Position numbers and translations under genes: made by a program. Below, in pieces: positions 7,989 through 17,051 of a DNA stretch of 64,000 nucleotides. Each line of letters starts with the position of its first letter. The stretch's first letter is position 1. The notes beneath the pieces are model-generated. The model searched no databases, was not told the DNA's origin, and saw nothing but the letters and a program-made list of their open reading frames with translations. The stretch is from Arthrobacter sp. Soil736 (GTDB taxonomy: Bacteria > Actinomycetota > Actinomycetes > Actinomycetales > Micrococcaceae), in NCBI RefSeq assembly GCF_001428005.1, contig NZ_LMSB01000003.1:56639-120638 (forward strand), given 5' to 3'.

Positions 7989-9089
7989 TCATTCCTCCAG
8001 CTTGGAACTGACCAGGTTCGCAACGTAGTCCGAGGTCCGGTCCGCGGACCATGAGGCGGGGATCCGCAGAAGGGAGCACGGGACGTCCTCCAGGGCCCGC
8101 CGCACCACGGCTGCCTTCTGGCTGAAGAATTCCTCGAGGGGGACCAGCCCGGTGGCGCCCAGGGCCTCGATGAGCCGGCGCGAGACCATGGGCAGTTCCG
8201 AGTGGAAATTCCCCACGATGCGGGAGGTCATCCAGTCGGGGCTGCGCACCTCGTGCCGGGCATCGGAGCCGTCGTACCGTTCCAGGAACATTGCCAGCCG
8301 GGTGAGGGCTCCTGATGAGATGCGGTCCGCACCGAAGACCTCTTCCGGATGGACCATCCGGTGTTCCGGGGACCAGCGGCGCGTGAACGCCGCGGTCTTG
8401 GGATACCTGACGATCACCGGATGGACGGCCGTTGCCAGCTTGGCCACGGAATTCGTGAGCCAACCAGGCGCCAGGGGCTTCCGGGCGCCGCTGAAGACGT
8501 CCGGGTAGATGGTCCGGTGATGGGGCTTGAGGAACATCGGTTTCGCGTAGCCCATGAGCCTGCCGTCTGCGTCCAGGAAGGCCCAGTCATCCGCCATGAA
8601 TCGAACGCCGGGAATCGCAACGAGCTTGGCGACGGTGCTGGTCTTGCCCACTCCGCCCCATGCGGGCAGAAGGACCCCGGAACCGCGGTAGTCCACCACT
8701 GCGGCATGGACCATGGCGGCGTTTTCCCTGATGCAGAGACGGTCAAGCAGCGGGATGACGGCCGTCAGCAGTTCGCCGCTCCCCTGGATGGCATAGCCGT
8801 CCCGGGTTTCGATGATCTGCACACGGTCGGCGGGAAGGTACAGCGAGTCCGCGGTGAAGCGGTACGCGTCCTCGGCGTGCGACTGGTCCGCCACCGCCGT
8901 CGTTTCGCCGCTGATGTGCAGCCGCAACGGTGCGCGGGATCCGCCCAGGAACGGGGCAAGCATGTCCCGCAACTGTGATTCGCCGGGCGTGCCCGGGGCC
9001 ACGTCGATGCCCACGAGGCCGTGGACATCGAAGGTGGCACCCGCTGAAGGGACTGATTCCCTCATCACGTCTTTTTCAGGCTGGCTCAT
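7989..9089 (-). CDS. HPr-kinase-like P-loop protein of the polysaccharide cluster
   Basis: 366 residues from the ATG of 'MSQPEKDVM'; the ribosome site is weak and an upstream start would overlap the GT2 gene, so the start is provisional. A P-loop 'WGGVGKTS' sits at residues ~144-151, preceded by a conserved histidine in 'AAMVHAAVV' and followed by an acidic strand 'FMADDWAFL', the order seen in HprK/serine-kinase-like proteins found in polysaccharide loci. There is no evidence of a PTS HPr partner here. Its role may be ATP-dependent phosphorylation of a sugar or lipid intermediate, or regulation of the neighbouring transferases. The stop is one base from the GT2-flippase start. Confidence 0.65.
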   Translation of the reverse strand: MSQPEKDVMRESVPSAGATFDVHGLVGIDVAPGTPGESQLRDMLAPFLGGSRAPLRLHISGETTAVADQSHAEDAYRFTADSLYLPADRVQIIETRDGYAIQGSGELLTAVIPLLDRLCIRENAAMVHAAVVDYRGSGVLLPAWGGVGKTSTVAKLVAIPGVRFMADDWAFLDADGRLMGYAKPMFLKPHHRTIYPDVFSGARKPLAPGWLTNSVAKLATAVHPVIVRYPKTAAFTRRWSPEHRMVHPEEVFGADRISSGALTRLAMFLERYDGSDARHEVRSPDWMTSRIVGNFHSELPMVSRRLIEALGATGLVPLEEFFSQKAAVVRRALEDVPCSLLRIPASWSADRTSDYVANLVSSKLEE

Positions 9090-9150
9090 GGCCGACGTAA
9101 TCCGGCTGTTCCGGTGCGGTGGACGGGGAGGTGGAACAGGAACGTGCGCA

Positions 9151-10149
9151 TCAATTGATTTCCCTCCAGCTGGTGTGCGGTGCGTGTGGTCCGGCTGCCG
9201 GGCCTGCCGGCGCAGCCGGAAGGCTGCGTCCACGCAGGTACCCGCAGGTTGTCACTGCGAGCACCGCGATGATGGCGGCTGCCCGGCGGAAGCCTGCAGG
9301 GTCTTTCCCCCGGAGCTGGTCCAGGATTCCCCGGGCCACCGCGCGCGGCAACACCCGGCGGACATACCGGCGTTCGGGTCCGAGCGCCCGCTTATGCCCC
9401 ACAATCTTGCTGACCTGGGCCTTCGATATGCCCTCGGACCAGGCGCGGCGCAACATGTAGTTCAACGTGCCCCGCTGAACAGGGACGAAGTGGTGCACCA
9501 GGGCCGCAGGTTCGTACACCACGCGGCCGCCGGGGGAACCGATGACCGCCCTGATGCAGATCTCCGTCTCCTCACAGCCGAGCGGCAGGGAATTCTGGCG
9601 GCCCAGTGCGGTGTTGAACCCGCCCACGACGTCCAGGACCTCGGAGCGGAACGACATGTTGGCGCCGATGACGTTGCGGACCTCTGCCGCGACCTTGGGC
9701 AGGCCGCGGTACGAGCAGCCGACAATCCAGTCGAGCTCCTCGGCGAAGTGTGCGGGACGCTGTGTTTCCCACATCGGCACAACCCGTCCGCCGACCGCCA
9801 GCACATCGTGGTCGTCGTACAGTGCGGTCAGCCGTTCCAGCCAGTCCGGTGCCGCCTCGGCGTCGTCGTCAAGGAAGGCGACGATGCCGGCGGTGGCGGC
9901 GGCGGCTCCGGTGTTGCGGGCGCCGGACAGGCCCTTGGGGCCGGTATTTTCCAGGATCACCACATCCGAAACCGTGAAGATGAGCCTCTTATAGAGGTCC
10001 ACGTTGTAGTCGACAACGACGATCGTTTGCTGGGGCGGCACCGTTTGGGCGCGGACGGATTCGACGGCGGCCATCAGCATGTCCCAGCGGTCTTCCGTGT
10101 AGGAGCAGATCACCACGGAAACGGCCGGCAGTCCTTCGGAGTGATACAT
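9151..10149 (-). CDS. Family 2 glycosyltransferase
   Basis: 332 residues from ATG 10149, one base after the stop of the preceding GT2 gene. 'VSVVICSYTEDRWDMLMAAVES' opens the nucleotide-sugar fold, 'GARNTGAAAATAGIVAFLDDDAEAAPDW' in outline contains the DDD metal/sugar motif, 'ANMSFRSEVL' follows, and 'GCEETEICIRA' is the E(T/D)xE motif. The C-terminus (residues ~285-310, 'AAAIIAVLAVTTCGYLRG') contains one weak hydrophobic segment that may anchor it at the membrane. It transfers a sugar to the growing lipid-linked or surface glycan; donor and acceptor are unknown. Confidence 0.85.
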   Translation of the reverse strand: MYHSEGLPAVSVVICSYTEDRWDMLMAAVESVRAQTVPPQQTIVVVDYNVDLYKRLIFTVSDVVILENTGPKGLSGARNTGAAAATAGIVAFLDDDAEAAPDWLERLTALYDDHDVLAVGGRVVPMWETQRPAHFAEELDWIVGCSYRGLPKVAAEVRNVIGANMSFRSEVLDVVGGFNTALGRQNSLPLGCEETEICIRAVIGSPGGRVVYEPAALVHHFVPVQRGTLNYMLRRAWSEGISKAQVSKIVGHKRALGPERRYVRRVLPRAVARGILDQLRGKDPAGFRRAAAIIAVLAVTTCGYLRGRSLPAAPAGPAAGPHAPHTSWREIN

Positions 10150-10150
10150 C

Positions 10151-11014
10151 TCATTCACCCGCCATGAGTCCCAGGACCGTCTGGGGATCCGTCGGAACAT
10201 GGGGGAGGGAGATGCTGGGGTACTTGTATTTCACTCGTCTCAGGGCCTCGGCCCGGGCGCCGGCCGTGGGCGCGTCCCACCCGATGCATTCGCGGGCGAG
10301 GGTCCGCAGTACCCGCCACCCGTCGCGGAAGGTGTGGAGGTTCGAGTTGCCGGAGATCCGAGTGAGTTCGTTGCTCGGCACTTCGGCAATCCGAAGCCCC
10401 GCCCGGGAAGCCCGGACAATCAGCTCCGTCTCGATTTCAAAGCCGTCCGATTCCAACTCCAGGATCTCAAGGCATTCGCGGCGCATGGCAATGTAGCCGT
10501 AGCAGAGGTCCGAGTAGTTGCTGTGGAGCACAATGTTGGCCAGCCCGGTCAATGCCCTGTTGCCGGTGCTGCGCAACAGGGTGATGTCGTCCGAGCCTCC
10601 GCCCGTGACGTAGCGCGAGCCTTTGACGAAGTCGAACTCGTGCTGGAGCGGCGAAACAAACCAGCCGATCTCCTGGGGGTCCATGCTCCCGTCAGCGTCC
10701 AGCATGACGATGATGTCCCCGGAAGCAGCGGCGAACCCGGCCCGGATGGCCACACCCTTGCCTGCGTGCGGCTCCGAAACGATCACGACGTCGAGGCGGA
10801 GGGCACGGGCGACGTCGACAGTGCTGTCCAGGGAACGTCCGTCAACGATCACCACTTCGTCCACATAAGAGGGCATGCGTCGAAGGACCCAAGGGAGGTT
10901 CATGGCCTCGTTCAGGGTGGGTATCACCACGCTGACGGAGGCCACGGGGGGTGGCACCGAATCCGGTGCGCGCAGATTGGAAACAAGTATAGGGATGGTC
11001 ACTAGCCTCACCAC
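10151..11014 (-). CDS. Family 2 glycosyltransferase, dolichol-phosphate-mannose-synthase-like
   Basis: 287 residues, beginning with GTG at 11014; no good ribosome site is visible and a GTG four codons further in is possible. 'VSVVIPTLNEAMNLPWVLRRM', 'EVVIVDGRSLDSTVDVA', 'GKGVAIRAGFAAASGDIIVMLDADGSMDP' in outline with the DAD motif, and 'DLCYGYIAMRRECLEIL' are those of DPM1-type transferases, which often make polyprenyl-phosphate sugars. That would supply a GT-C enzyme such as the 659-residue neighbour. It is the first gene of the minus-strand cluster, and the 220-base gap to the divergent GH16 gene must hold the promoters. Confidence 0.85.
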   Translation of the reverse strand: MVRLVTIPILVSNLRAPDSVPPPVASVSVVIPTLNEAMNLPWVLRRMPSYVDEVVIVDGRSLDSTVDVARALRLDVVIVSEPHAGKGVAIRAGFAAASGDIIVMLDADGSMDPQEIGWFVSPLQHEFDFVKGSRYVTGGGSDDITLLRSTGNRALTGLANIVLHSNYSDLCYGYIAMRRECLEILELESDGFEIETELIVRASRAGLRIAEVPSNELTRISGNSNLHTFRDGWRVLRTLARECIGWDAPTAGARAEALRRVKYKYPSISLPHVPTDPQTVLGLMAGE

Positions 11015-11237
11015 TCATGGAGTTGTTTGCTTTTGCCACCACAGCAGCCCTCCCGGCTATTCACCGGGAAGTAGACCAAAGCGCTCGCTGCTGCGGCGTG
11101 GGCAACTTGCTTGCACTCCCCCTGGTACATGTTCGTTTCGGCAACTTGTAAAAAGCTTGGGGTTCCTTGAAGCAACCCCAGTTTTGGGGGTCGGCAGAAC
11201 CTTGGAGACACATAGTCTCTGATGCCACACTTTCCTC

Positions 11238-12290
11238 ATGCGTATCTCTGAGCGCGGGAGCCGTCCCGTGAGTCCTCTCCGCCGCCCGGGCCTCCGGCAT
11301 ATGGCCGTGCTCGCCACGGTGGTGATGCTGACGGCGTGCGGGCCCGTCGCCACGGAAGCGCAGAGGCTGCCGCTCGGAGAGCTGCCGCCCGTGGACCCGT
11401 CCGCCACAACGGTCCCGTCCGCTGCCCCGACGGCCACCACGGCGCCTACGGCCAACCCGCTCCGCGCCACCGCGGCCCCGGTGAAGCCGCCCGCCAGCGC
11501 GGCGCCTCCTGCCGCCCCGCGGGCTAACGCCGTGCCCCCGATCAACCCGCTCACGGCCAAGCTGCCGGTGGGCGACCTGCCTGGATGGAAACAGGTCTTT
11601 CGGGAGGATTTCAACAGCGGAGACGTTCCCGTCGGCGCCTTTCCCGGCCCGGCCTACGACGCCAATTGGAGCGCGGGGTACAAGGACGGGACGCCGGACA
11701 CGGCCGGTCAAAAGGGGAAGAACTCCCGCTATTACCCGACCAAGGTGCTCAGTGTCAGGAACGGCATGCTGGACTGGTTCCTCCATTCGGAGAAAGGCAT
11801 CTCCATGGGCGCCGCGCCCACGCCCAAGATTCCGAACAACACGTTGAATCCGCACCGGGCAAACAGCCTGCTCTATGGCAGATTCTCGGTCAGGTTCAAG
11901 GCCGATGCCCTTCCGGGTTTCAAAGCGGCCTGGCTTCTGTGGCCGGACAGCGGCGTGTGGCCGAGGGATGGCGAGATCGACTACCCCGAAGGTGATCTCG
12001 CCACGTCCTTCTATGGAGCCGTGCACCGCCTCAGTAACAGTCCGACGGACTCTGACCTGATCAGGTCGCACGCCATGTTCACCACGTGGCACGTCGCCAC
12101 GATTGAGTGGAGCCCGGGGAAGGTCGAGTTCTTCCTGGACGGCGTCTCGCTCGGAGCGGGAACTACCAGGGTGCCGAACACGCCCATGCACTACATCCTG
12201 CAGACCGAGTCCTGCCTGCCGCGCTGCCCGGCGCCGGCCACGGCCGGGCACGTCTACCTCGACTGGATCGCCATCTGGACGAAAGGCTGA
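11238..12290 (+). CDS. Glycoside hydrolase family 16-like lipoprotein
   Basis: 350 residues. A signal with lipobox 'LTAC' puts the lipidated cysteine at residue 34. A Pro/Ala/Thr-rich linker (residues ~40-105) follows, then a jelly-roll domain with 'REDFNSGDV' at its start, 'YGRFSVRFKADALPGFKAAWLLWP' in outline, and 'GEIDYPEGD', which contains the ExDxxE catalytic signature of GH16. 'HVATIEWSPGKVEFFLDG' is the usual downstream strand. It is predicted to cleave beta-1,3/1,4-glucans or a related surface polymer from the outer face of the membrane. It is divergent from the polysaccharide genes and may trim or release their product. The ATG has a poor ribosome site; an internal ATG at 11301 would still retain the lipobox. 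Confidence 0.8.
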   Translation: MRISERGSRPVSPLRRPGLRHMAVLATVVMLTACGPVATEAQRLPLGELPPVDPSATTVPSAAPTATTAPTANPLRATAAPVKPPASAAPPAAPRANAVPPINPLTAKLPVGDLPGWKQVFREDFNSGDVPVGAFPGPAYDANWSAGYKDGTPDTAGQKGKNSRYYPTKVLSVRNGMLDWFLHSEKGISMGAAPTPKIPNNTLNPHRANSLLYGRFSVRFKADALPGFKAAWLLWPDSGVWPRDGEIDYPEGDLATSFYGAVHRLSNSPTDSDLIRSHAMFTTWHVATIEWSPGKVEFFLDGVSLGAGTTRVPNTPMHYILQTESCLPRCPAPATAGHVYLDWIAIWTKG

Positions 12291-12371
12291 CCCCGTCCGG
12301 ACCGACCTGTCGGGCTGACGATTCCGGACTGCTCGTCCGGACCGGGTAAGTGGCGCTATCCGCTGAAGAGG

Positions 12372-13478
12372 CTATTTCCGTTCGATGCTGAAGGCGTCGG
12401 TGAACGTGTACCCCTCTGCCGGGACAAACCTGGCGGCAAGCCGGTCTGCGGTGGCCGTCACGTCCAGCGTGCCGAGGGCAGGGTCACGGTTCCTGCCGGA
12501 CCAGGCGGCGAAGTATCTGGCTTCGGAATCGTCATCCCGCACGTCGTAGAGCCCCGCTCCGCCTGTTCCCACGGTCGCAAAAACCGTTCCCTCGCCCTGG
12601 ACCATGCTTGCGTCGGAATCGGTGATGCAGCCGCTGGAGAAGGCATCAGGCACCAGTGCCGGGCACCCGGGGCCGCCGCCCAGCTGGTGGCTGCGCTGGT
12701 ACAGGTGGTCATGGCCTGTTAGCACCAGGTCCGCCTTCTTTTCCATCAGCATGTTGGTGAAGTTCCGCCCGGCCTGGCAGTGGTATTTACCCACGCTGAG
12801 GCAGGGGGTGTGCATTCCCACGACTGTCCAGGGAATGTTCCGCGACTTCGCACCGTCCAGGGCGTCTGCGGTCCATTTCCAGCGCTCGCTGTTTCGCGAG
12901 TAATTCAGGGTATTTCCGTCATGGAACTCGATGCCCGGAGACACCATGATGAACCGCACCAAGGGCTTTTGCTCCGGATAATCCACATACCACTGCGTTC
13001 CGTACTCACCCTGCAGGCCAGGCAGTTTGTTGGGCAGGCACTTGACGATGTTGGCGATGTCGCCGTCGTGGCCGTCGCTTTCGTGGTTCCCGGTGACCAC
13101 CTGATAGGGGAAATCCGTGCCCAGCTTGCCCGTGACCATGTCGCAGAATTCCTGCTCGAGCCCGGCTTCGTAAGAGTAGTCCCCGAGACCCAGGTTCAGC
13201 TGCGGCCGGAGCCCGGCGATCGTGTCCAGGACTTTCCTGGCTCCGGTGCTGACTCCCACGTCGCCCTGGGCGGTGAAGTGGGCCGTTGGCACTGCCGGTT
13301 CGGAGGAAGTGGACGTTGCGGAGGGACTGGACGTGCCCGGCGAACCGGACGTGACGGGCGGACTCGACGGCGGCGGCTGCGGCGGTCCGGGTTGGCACCC
13401 AGCCAGCAGCAGGGCAAGGGCCAGAAGGGCTGCCGGAACGACGCCGGACCACATTCGCTGTCTCGACGGTCCAGGCAT
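12372..13478 (-). CDS. Secreted calcineurin-like metallophosphoesterase (lipoprotein)
   Basis: 368 residues. The signal peptide ends in the lipobox 'LAGC' (Cys 28), followed by a Pro/Ser/Thr linker to residue ~62. Metallophosphoesterase motifs occur in order: 'AQGDVGV', 'LGLGDYSYE', 'VTGNHESDG', 'VVGMHTP' and 'LTGHDHLYQR', giving the two-metal site of purple-acid-phosphatase/PhoD-like enzymes. It probably hydrolyses phosphate esters or phosphodiesters outside the cell. Several cysteines in the catalytic region may form disulfides. It is a single gene, divergent from the molybdate regulator. Confidence 0.85.
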   Translation of the reverse strand: MPGPSRQRMWSGVVPAALLALALLLAGCQPGPPQPPPSSPPVTSGSPGTSSPSATSTSSEPAVPTAHFTAQGDVGVSTGARKVLDTIAGLRPQLNLGLGDYSYEAGLEQEFCDMVTGKLGTDFPYQVVTGNHESDGHDGDIANIVKCLPNKLPGLQGEYGTQWYVDYPEQKPLVRFIMVSPGIEFHDGNTLNYSRNSERWKWTADALDGAKSRNIPWTVVGMHTPCLSVGKYHCQAGRNFTNMLMEKKADLVLTGHDHLYQRSHQLGGGPGCPALVPDAFSSGCITDSDASMVQGEGTVFATVGTGGAGLYDVRDDDSEARYFAAWSGRNRDPALGTLDVTATADRLAARFVPAEGYTFTDAFSIERK

Positions 13479-13547
13479 GATCCCTCACATCACAGAACGG
13501 AACCTGATGCCGTTGATCAGGCACCGGGCACGGGCGGAGCAACTACT

Positions 13548-13582
13548 AGGCCCTCAGACTAACGTAGGCCCCCAGACTAACG
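13548..13582. repeat. Tandem 17-bp repeat in the intergenic region
   Basis: Two adjacent copies of AGGCCCYCAGACTAACG (13548-13564 and 13566-13582), differing at one base, lie between the metallophosphoesterase and the molybdate regulator. No function can be assigned. Confidence 0.6.
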
Positions 13583-13679
13583 CCGGTGCCGAGGCCGGGA
13601 CCATAGCCGGAAACTTGGGAAAGCGCCGTCTGGCCGGCCAGGTGAGTTGTCCAGGCCGGAGCGGCCCGGCCAAGGCCCA

Positions 13680-13720
13680 ATCCGCATTTGCGGATATATG
13701 ACTTCATCCTGTCCGCAAAT
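13680..13720. promoter_or_regulatory. Putative operator of the molybdate regulator (TCCGCA palindrome)
   Basis: A perfect 16-base palindrome, ATCCGCA TT TGCGGAT (13680-13695), is followed 16 bases later by a third half-site, TCCGCAAAT (13712-13720). The group ends 18 bases before the ATG of the HTH-Mop regulator gene, where it could control the regulator-modABC operon. Autoregulation is an inference from position. Confidence 0.55.
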
Positions 13721-13738
13721 CTGGAATAAAGTAGTCGA

Positions 13739-14149
13739 ATGACAATGATTCGCGTTTCCGAGGCTGCCCGGTTCCTCGGTGTCAGTGACGACACCGTCCG
13801 CCGGTGGACCGAGGGCGGCAGCCTGACGCCGCTCAGAGACTCTGCGGGGCGGCTGGCCGTAGACGGGCTGGAGCTCGCCCGGCTGGCCAAGAAGCAGGCG
13901 AGCCTTCCGGAGGATCCTGCCAGGGCGGGCAGTTCGGCACGCAACCGCTTCGTGGGCCTGGTCACGGGCATCACGGCGGACAAGGTCATGGCCCAGGTGG
14001 AGCTGCAGTGCGGGCCGTTCCGGGTGGTGTCCCTCATGAGCAGCGAGGCCGTCCGGGAGCTGGGGCTGGAACTCGGGTCCGTGGCCACCGCAGTAGTCAA
14101 AGCCACCACGGTCATCATCGAAACTCCGCCGGGGAAGAGCGTCATATGA
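13739..14149 (+). CDS. HTH plus Mop/TOBE molybdate-binding regulator
   Basis: 136 residues. Residues ~1-50 form an excisionase/MerR-like helix-turn-helix ('RVSEAARFLGVSDDTVRRWTEGG'). Residues ~67-132 form a Mop (TOBE) domain ('SARNRFVGLVTGITADKVMAQVEL', 'SSEAVRELGLELGSVATAVVKATTV' in outline) that binds molybdate or tungstate. This is a compact alternative to ModE, and it stands at the head of modABC with a 4-base ATGA overlap into modA. It probably senses cytoplasmic molybdate and regulates the transporter. The ribosome site is weak (GGAATAAAG), and ATG 13745 is an alternative start. Confidence 0.82.
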   Translation: MTMIRVSEAARFLGVSDDTVRRWTEGGSLTPLRDSAGRLAVDGLELARLAKKQASLPEDPARAGSSARNRFVGLVTGITADKVMAQVELQCGPFRVVSLMSSEAVRELGLELGSVATAVVKATTVIIETPPGKSVI

Positions 14150-14997
14150 AACCCGCCCGCAAAATTTCCGCCGAATTGCCCGCAGCGATGCTGCTGACCG
14201 CCGGATTGCTTGCCACCGCCCTGTCGGCCTGCGCCCCGGGAGCCCCGGGCGCCCCCGGCGGAACCGGGGCCGGGCCCGGAACGGGGAACGCCACGGCGCC
14301 CGGCCCCGGTGGAAGCTCCAAGCTTTCCGGAAAGGTCACCGTCTTCGCTGCCGCTTCCTTGAAATCAGTCTTCACCAGGCTCGCCGGCGAGTTCGAGAGC
14401 AGGAACCCCGGCACCGAGGTGGTTCTCAGCTTCGCCGGCTCCTCGGACCTGGTCACCCAGATCAGCCAGGGCGCCCCGGCCGACGTGTTTGCGTCCGCGG
14501 ACAGCAAGAACATGGCCAAGCTGCAGGAGCAATCGCTCGTGGGTGCTCCGGTCAACTTCGCCACCAACACCCTTGAGATCGCCGTTCCGCCAGGCAATCC
14601 GGCGTCGATCACCTCCTTCGCCGACCTTGCCAGGCCGGGCGTCAAGGTGGTGGTCTGCGCCAGCCAGGTGCCGTGCGGCGCGGCGGCGGACAAGATCGAG
14701 AAGGCAACGGGCACCGCGCTGAAGCCCGTGAGCGAGGAATCGTCGGTCACTGACGTCCTGGGCAAGGTGGCCTCCGGCGAGGCCGACGCCGGACTGGTCT
14801 ATGTCACTGACGTGAAGAACGCCGGGGACAAGGTCGAGGGTATTCCCTTCGCCGAAGCGCGCCAGGCCGTGAACACCTACCCCATAGCCTCCGTGGGCAC
14901 CACCAGGAACAAGGAGCTGGCGGCCGCGTTCATCTCCCTGGTCACGGGCGGCGACGGGCAGAAAACACTGGGCGACGCCGGCTTCGGAGCCCCGTAG
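14146..14997 (+). CDS. modA: Molybdate ABC transporter substrate-binding lipoprotein
   Basis: 283 residues. The lipobox 'LSAC' (Cys 29) is followed by a Gly/Pro/Ala linker, then the ModA fold: 'VTVFAAASLKSVFTRLAGEFE', 'SFAGSSDLVTQISQGAPADVFASAD' in outline, 'ATNTLEIAVP', and 'VYVTDV' near the C-terminus. The Ser residues in 'AAASL' and 'AGSSD' and the Tyr in 'LVYVTDV' correspond to oxyanion ligands of ModA proteins. It captures molybdate outside the membrane for ModBC, supplying molybdenum cofactor synthesis. It is translationally coupled to the upstream regulator. Confidence 0.95.
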   Translation: MKPARKISAELPAAMLLTAGLLATALSACAPGAPGAPGGTGAGPGTGNATAPGPGGSSKLSGKVTVFAAASLKSVFTRLAGEFESRNPGTEVVLSFAGSSDLVTQISQGAPADVFASADSKNMAKLQEQSLVGAPVNFATNTLEIAVPPGNPASITSFADLARPGVKVVVCASQVPCGAAADKIEKATGTALKPVSEESSVTDVLGKVASGEADAGLVYVTDVKNAGDKVEGIPFAEARQAVNTYPIASVGTTRNKELAAAFISLVTGGDGQKTLGDAGFGAP

Positions 14998-15027
14998 GGT
15001 GGCCGCCGGGGCCGTAGGATCAGCCAT

Positions 15028-15966
15028 ATGCACAGCAGGAGGAATGCCCGGCGGCGGAACGGCGCACTACGCCGAAGACGCACTGACTACACCGGGATCC
15101 CCTCATGGATCTATGCCGTGGCCGCCCTCGGAGGCCTCCTGGTCCTCCTGCCGGTCGCGGCCATGGCCGCCAGGGTCAACTGGCCGCAGTTCATCCCGCT
15201 CATTACCTCGGAATCGTCGCTCACGGCATTGGGGCTGAGCCTCAGGACGTCGGCGGCCAGCACTGCCCTGTGCATCATCCTCGGCGTGCCCCTTGCCCTC
15301 GTCCTGGCCCGCGCATCCTTCCCCGGCCAGCGGCTGCTCCGGTCCTTCGTGCTGCTGCCCCTCGTCCTCCCCCCGGTGGTGGGCGGCATCGCGCTCCTCT
15401 ACACCTTCGGGCGGCAGGGACTGCTGGGCAGGAACCTGGAACTCCTCGGCATCCAAGTGGCCTTCTCCACCACCGCGGTGGTCCTTGCCCAGACCTTCGT
15501 GGCGCTTCCCTTTCTGGTGGTGAGCCTGGAGGGGGCCCTGCGGACGGCCGGCGGTAGGTACGAGGCCGTGGCCGCCACGCTCGGCGCCCGCCCAGGCACG
15601 GTGCTTCGACGGGTGACCGTGCCCCTCGTCCTGCCCGGACTGGCCTCAGGCGCCGTGCTCTCCTTCGCACGGGGACTCGGGGAATTCGGCGCCACGCTCA
15701 CGTTCGCAGGCAGCCTGCAGGGAGTGACGCGGACCCTCCCGCTCGAGATCTACCTCCAGCGCGAAACGGACGCCGACGCCGCCGTCGCCCTTTCCCTGGT
15801 CCTGGTGGCCGTCGCGGTCACGGTGGTGGCGCTGTCCTACCGCGGCCCCCGCCGGCCCGGGGCCGCCAGGGGCTCCTTCGCCCTTGGCGGTCCGGGAGCT
15901 GTAGGCGAAACCGGAACAGCAGCGCGTGCGACGGCGGCACGCGCCTCCGGCGGGAGCGTCCAGTGA
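15028..15966 (+). CDS. modB: Molybdate ABC transporter permease
   Basis: 312 residues. An Arg-rich N-terminus (residues 1-20) precedes five or six membrane segments. The permease EAA loop '[34 protein letters not shown]' in outline, with the G-rich contact motif, is followed by '[17 protein letters not shown]', a strong ModB signature. A low-complexity Ala/Gly tail of about 40 residues ends the protein. The ATG follows GTAGGATCAGC, and the stop overlaps modC in GTGA. The 30-base gap from modA keeps it in the same operon. Confidence 0.95.
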   Translation: MHSRRNARRRNGALRRRRTDYTGIPSWIYAVAALGGLLVLLPVAAMAARVNWPQFIPLITSESSLTALGLSLRTSAASTALCIILGVPLALVLARASFPGQRLLRSFVLLPLVLPPVVGGIALLYTFGRQGLLGRNLELLGIQVAFSTTAVVLAQTFVALPFLVVSLEGALRTAGGRYEAVAATLGARPGTVLRRVTVPLVLPGLASGAVLSFARGLGEFGATLTFAGSLQGVTRTLPLEIYLQRETDADAAVALSLVLVAVAVTVVALSYRGPRRPGAARGSFALGGPGAVGETGTAARATAARASGGSVQ

Positions 15967-17027
15967 CGTTTCGGCTGGAAGCCGCGGTGGAGGCTCGCGG
16001 TTTCGATGTGTCGCTGAGCGTTGGCCCGGCGGAGACGGTGGCCATCATGGGACCCAACGGGGCCGGCAAATCCACGCTGCTGGCCGTCATCGCCGGGCTG
16101 CTGCACCCTGACTCGGGCAGGGCGGAGGTGGATGGCAGGGTTCTCTTCGACCGTGCCGGCGGCCGGTCCGCCTGGACGGCGCCGCATCAGCGCGGAACCG
16201 CGCTGCTGGCCCAGGAGCCGCTGCTTTTCCCCCACCTGACCGTGCTCGAAAACGTTGCCTTCGGTCCCCGGAGCAAGGGGACGCCGCGGCGGGACGCACG
16301 TGAAGCGGCCCGACGCTGGCTCGGCGCCGTTGACGCGGGCGAGCTGGCCGCCCGCCGCCCGGCGGAGCTTTCCGGCGGCCAGGCGCAAAGGGTTGCCGTG
16401 GCCAGGGCGCTCGCCGCCGACCCCCAGCTGCTGCTGCTTGACGAGCCGATGGCCGCCCTGGATATTCACGCGGCTCCGCTGCTGCGCCGTCTCCTCAAGC
16501 AGGTCCTTGCGGAGCGGCGCGCGATCATCATCACCCATGACGTCCTGGACGCGCTCATGCTGGCAGACCGGGTGATAGTCCTCGAAGACGGCAAGGTCAC
16601 GGAGTCCGGTCCGACCCGCGAGGTCCTGCAGCGGCCCCGCAGCCGGTTCGTGGCGGGGCTGGCCGGACTCAATCTGGTGGCCGGCACCCTCACGGAGCGC
16701 GGCGTACGGACGGCCGCCGGGCAGGAATTCGCCGGCCAGCACGACTCGGCGATGGAAGCGGGCGCCTTCATTGCCGGCCAGGCAGGCGTGGCCGTGTTCC
16801 CGCCGTCGGCCGTGTCCGTTTTCCTGACCGAAGCACACGGCAGCCCGCGGAATTCGTTCCCCGTGGCCGTCACGGACCTGGAGCCGCACGGCGACCAGAT
16901 CCGTGTCCGCGCAGGGGACCTTTCGGCCGACATCACGCCGGCCGCGTCCGCCGATCTGGGCCTTTCGCCCGGCATGACCGTCTTCTTCGTCATCAAGGCG
17001 GGGGCCGTGTCCGTCTACCCGGCGTGA
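15963..17027 (+). CDS. modC: Molybdate ABC transporter ATP-binding protein
   Basis: 354 residues, GTG start overlapping the modB stop. Walker A 'GPNGAGKST' (~31-39), Q-loop '[19 protein letters not shown]' in outline, signature '[15 protein letters not shown]', Walker B '[12 protein letters not shown]', and the switch His in 'IIITHD'. The C-terminal ~75 residues ('[23 protein letters not shown]', '[23 protein letters not shown]' in outline) are a TOBE/Mop regulatory domain, as in ModC. It energises molybdate import and closes the regulator-modABC operon. Confidence 0.95.
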   Translation: MTFRLEAAVEARGFDVSLSVGPAETVAIMGPNGAGKSTLLAVIAGLLHPDSGRAEVDGRVLFDRAGGRSAWTAPHQRGTALLAQEPLLFPHLTVLENVAFGPRSKGTPRRDAREAARRWLGAVDAGELAARRPAELSGGQAQRVAVARALAADPQLLLLDEPMAALDIHAAPLLRRLLKQVLAERRAIIITHDVLDALMLADRVIVLEDGKVTESGPTREVLQRPRSRFVAGLAGLNLVAGTLTERGVRTAAGQEFAGQHDSAMEAGAFIAGQAGVAVFPPSAVSVFLTEAHGSPRNSFPVAVTDLEPHGDQIRVRAGDLSADITPAASADLGLSPGMTVFFVIKAGAVSVYPA

Positions 17028-17051
17028 CGCCACGGTTGCGTGACAGCTTCG

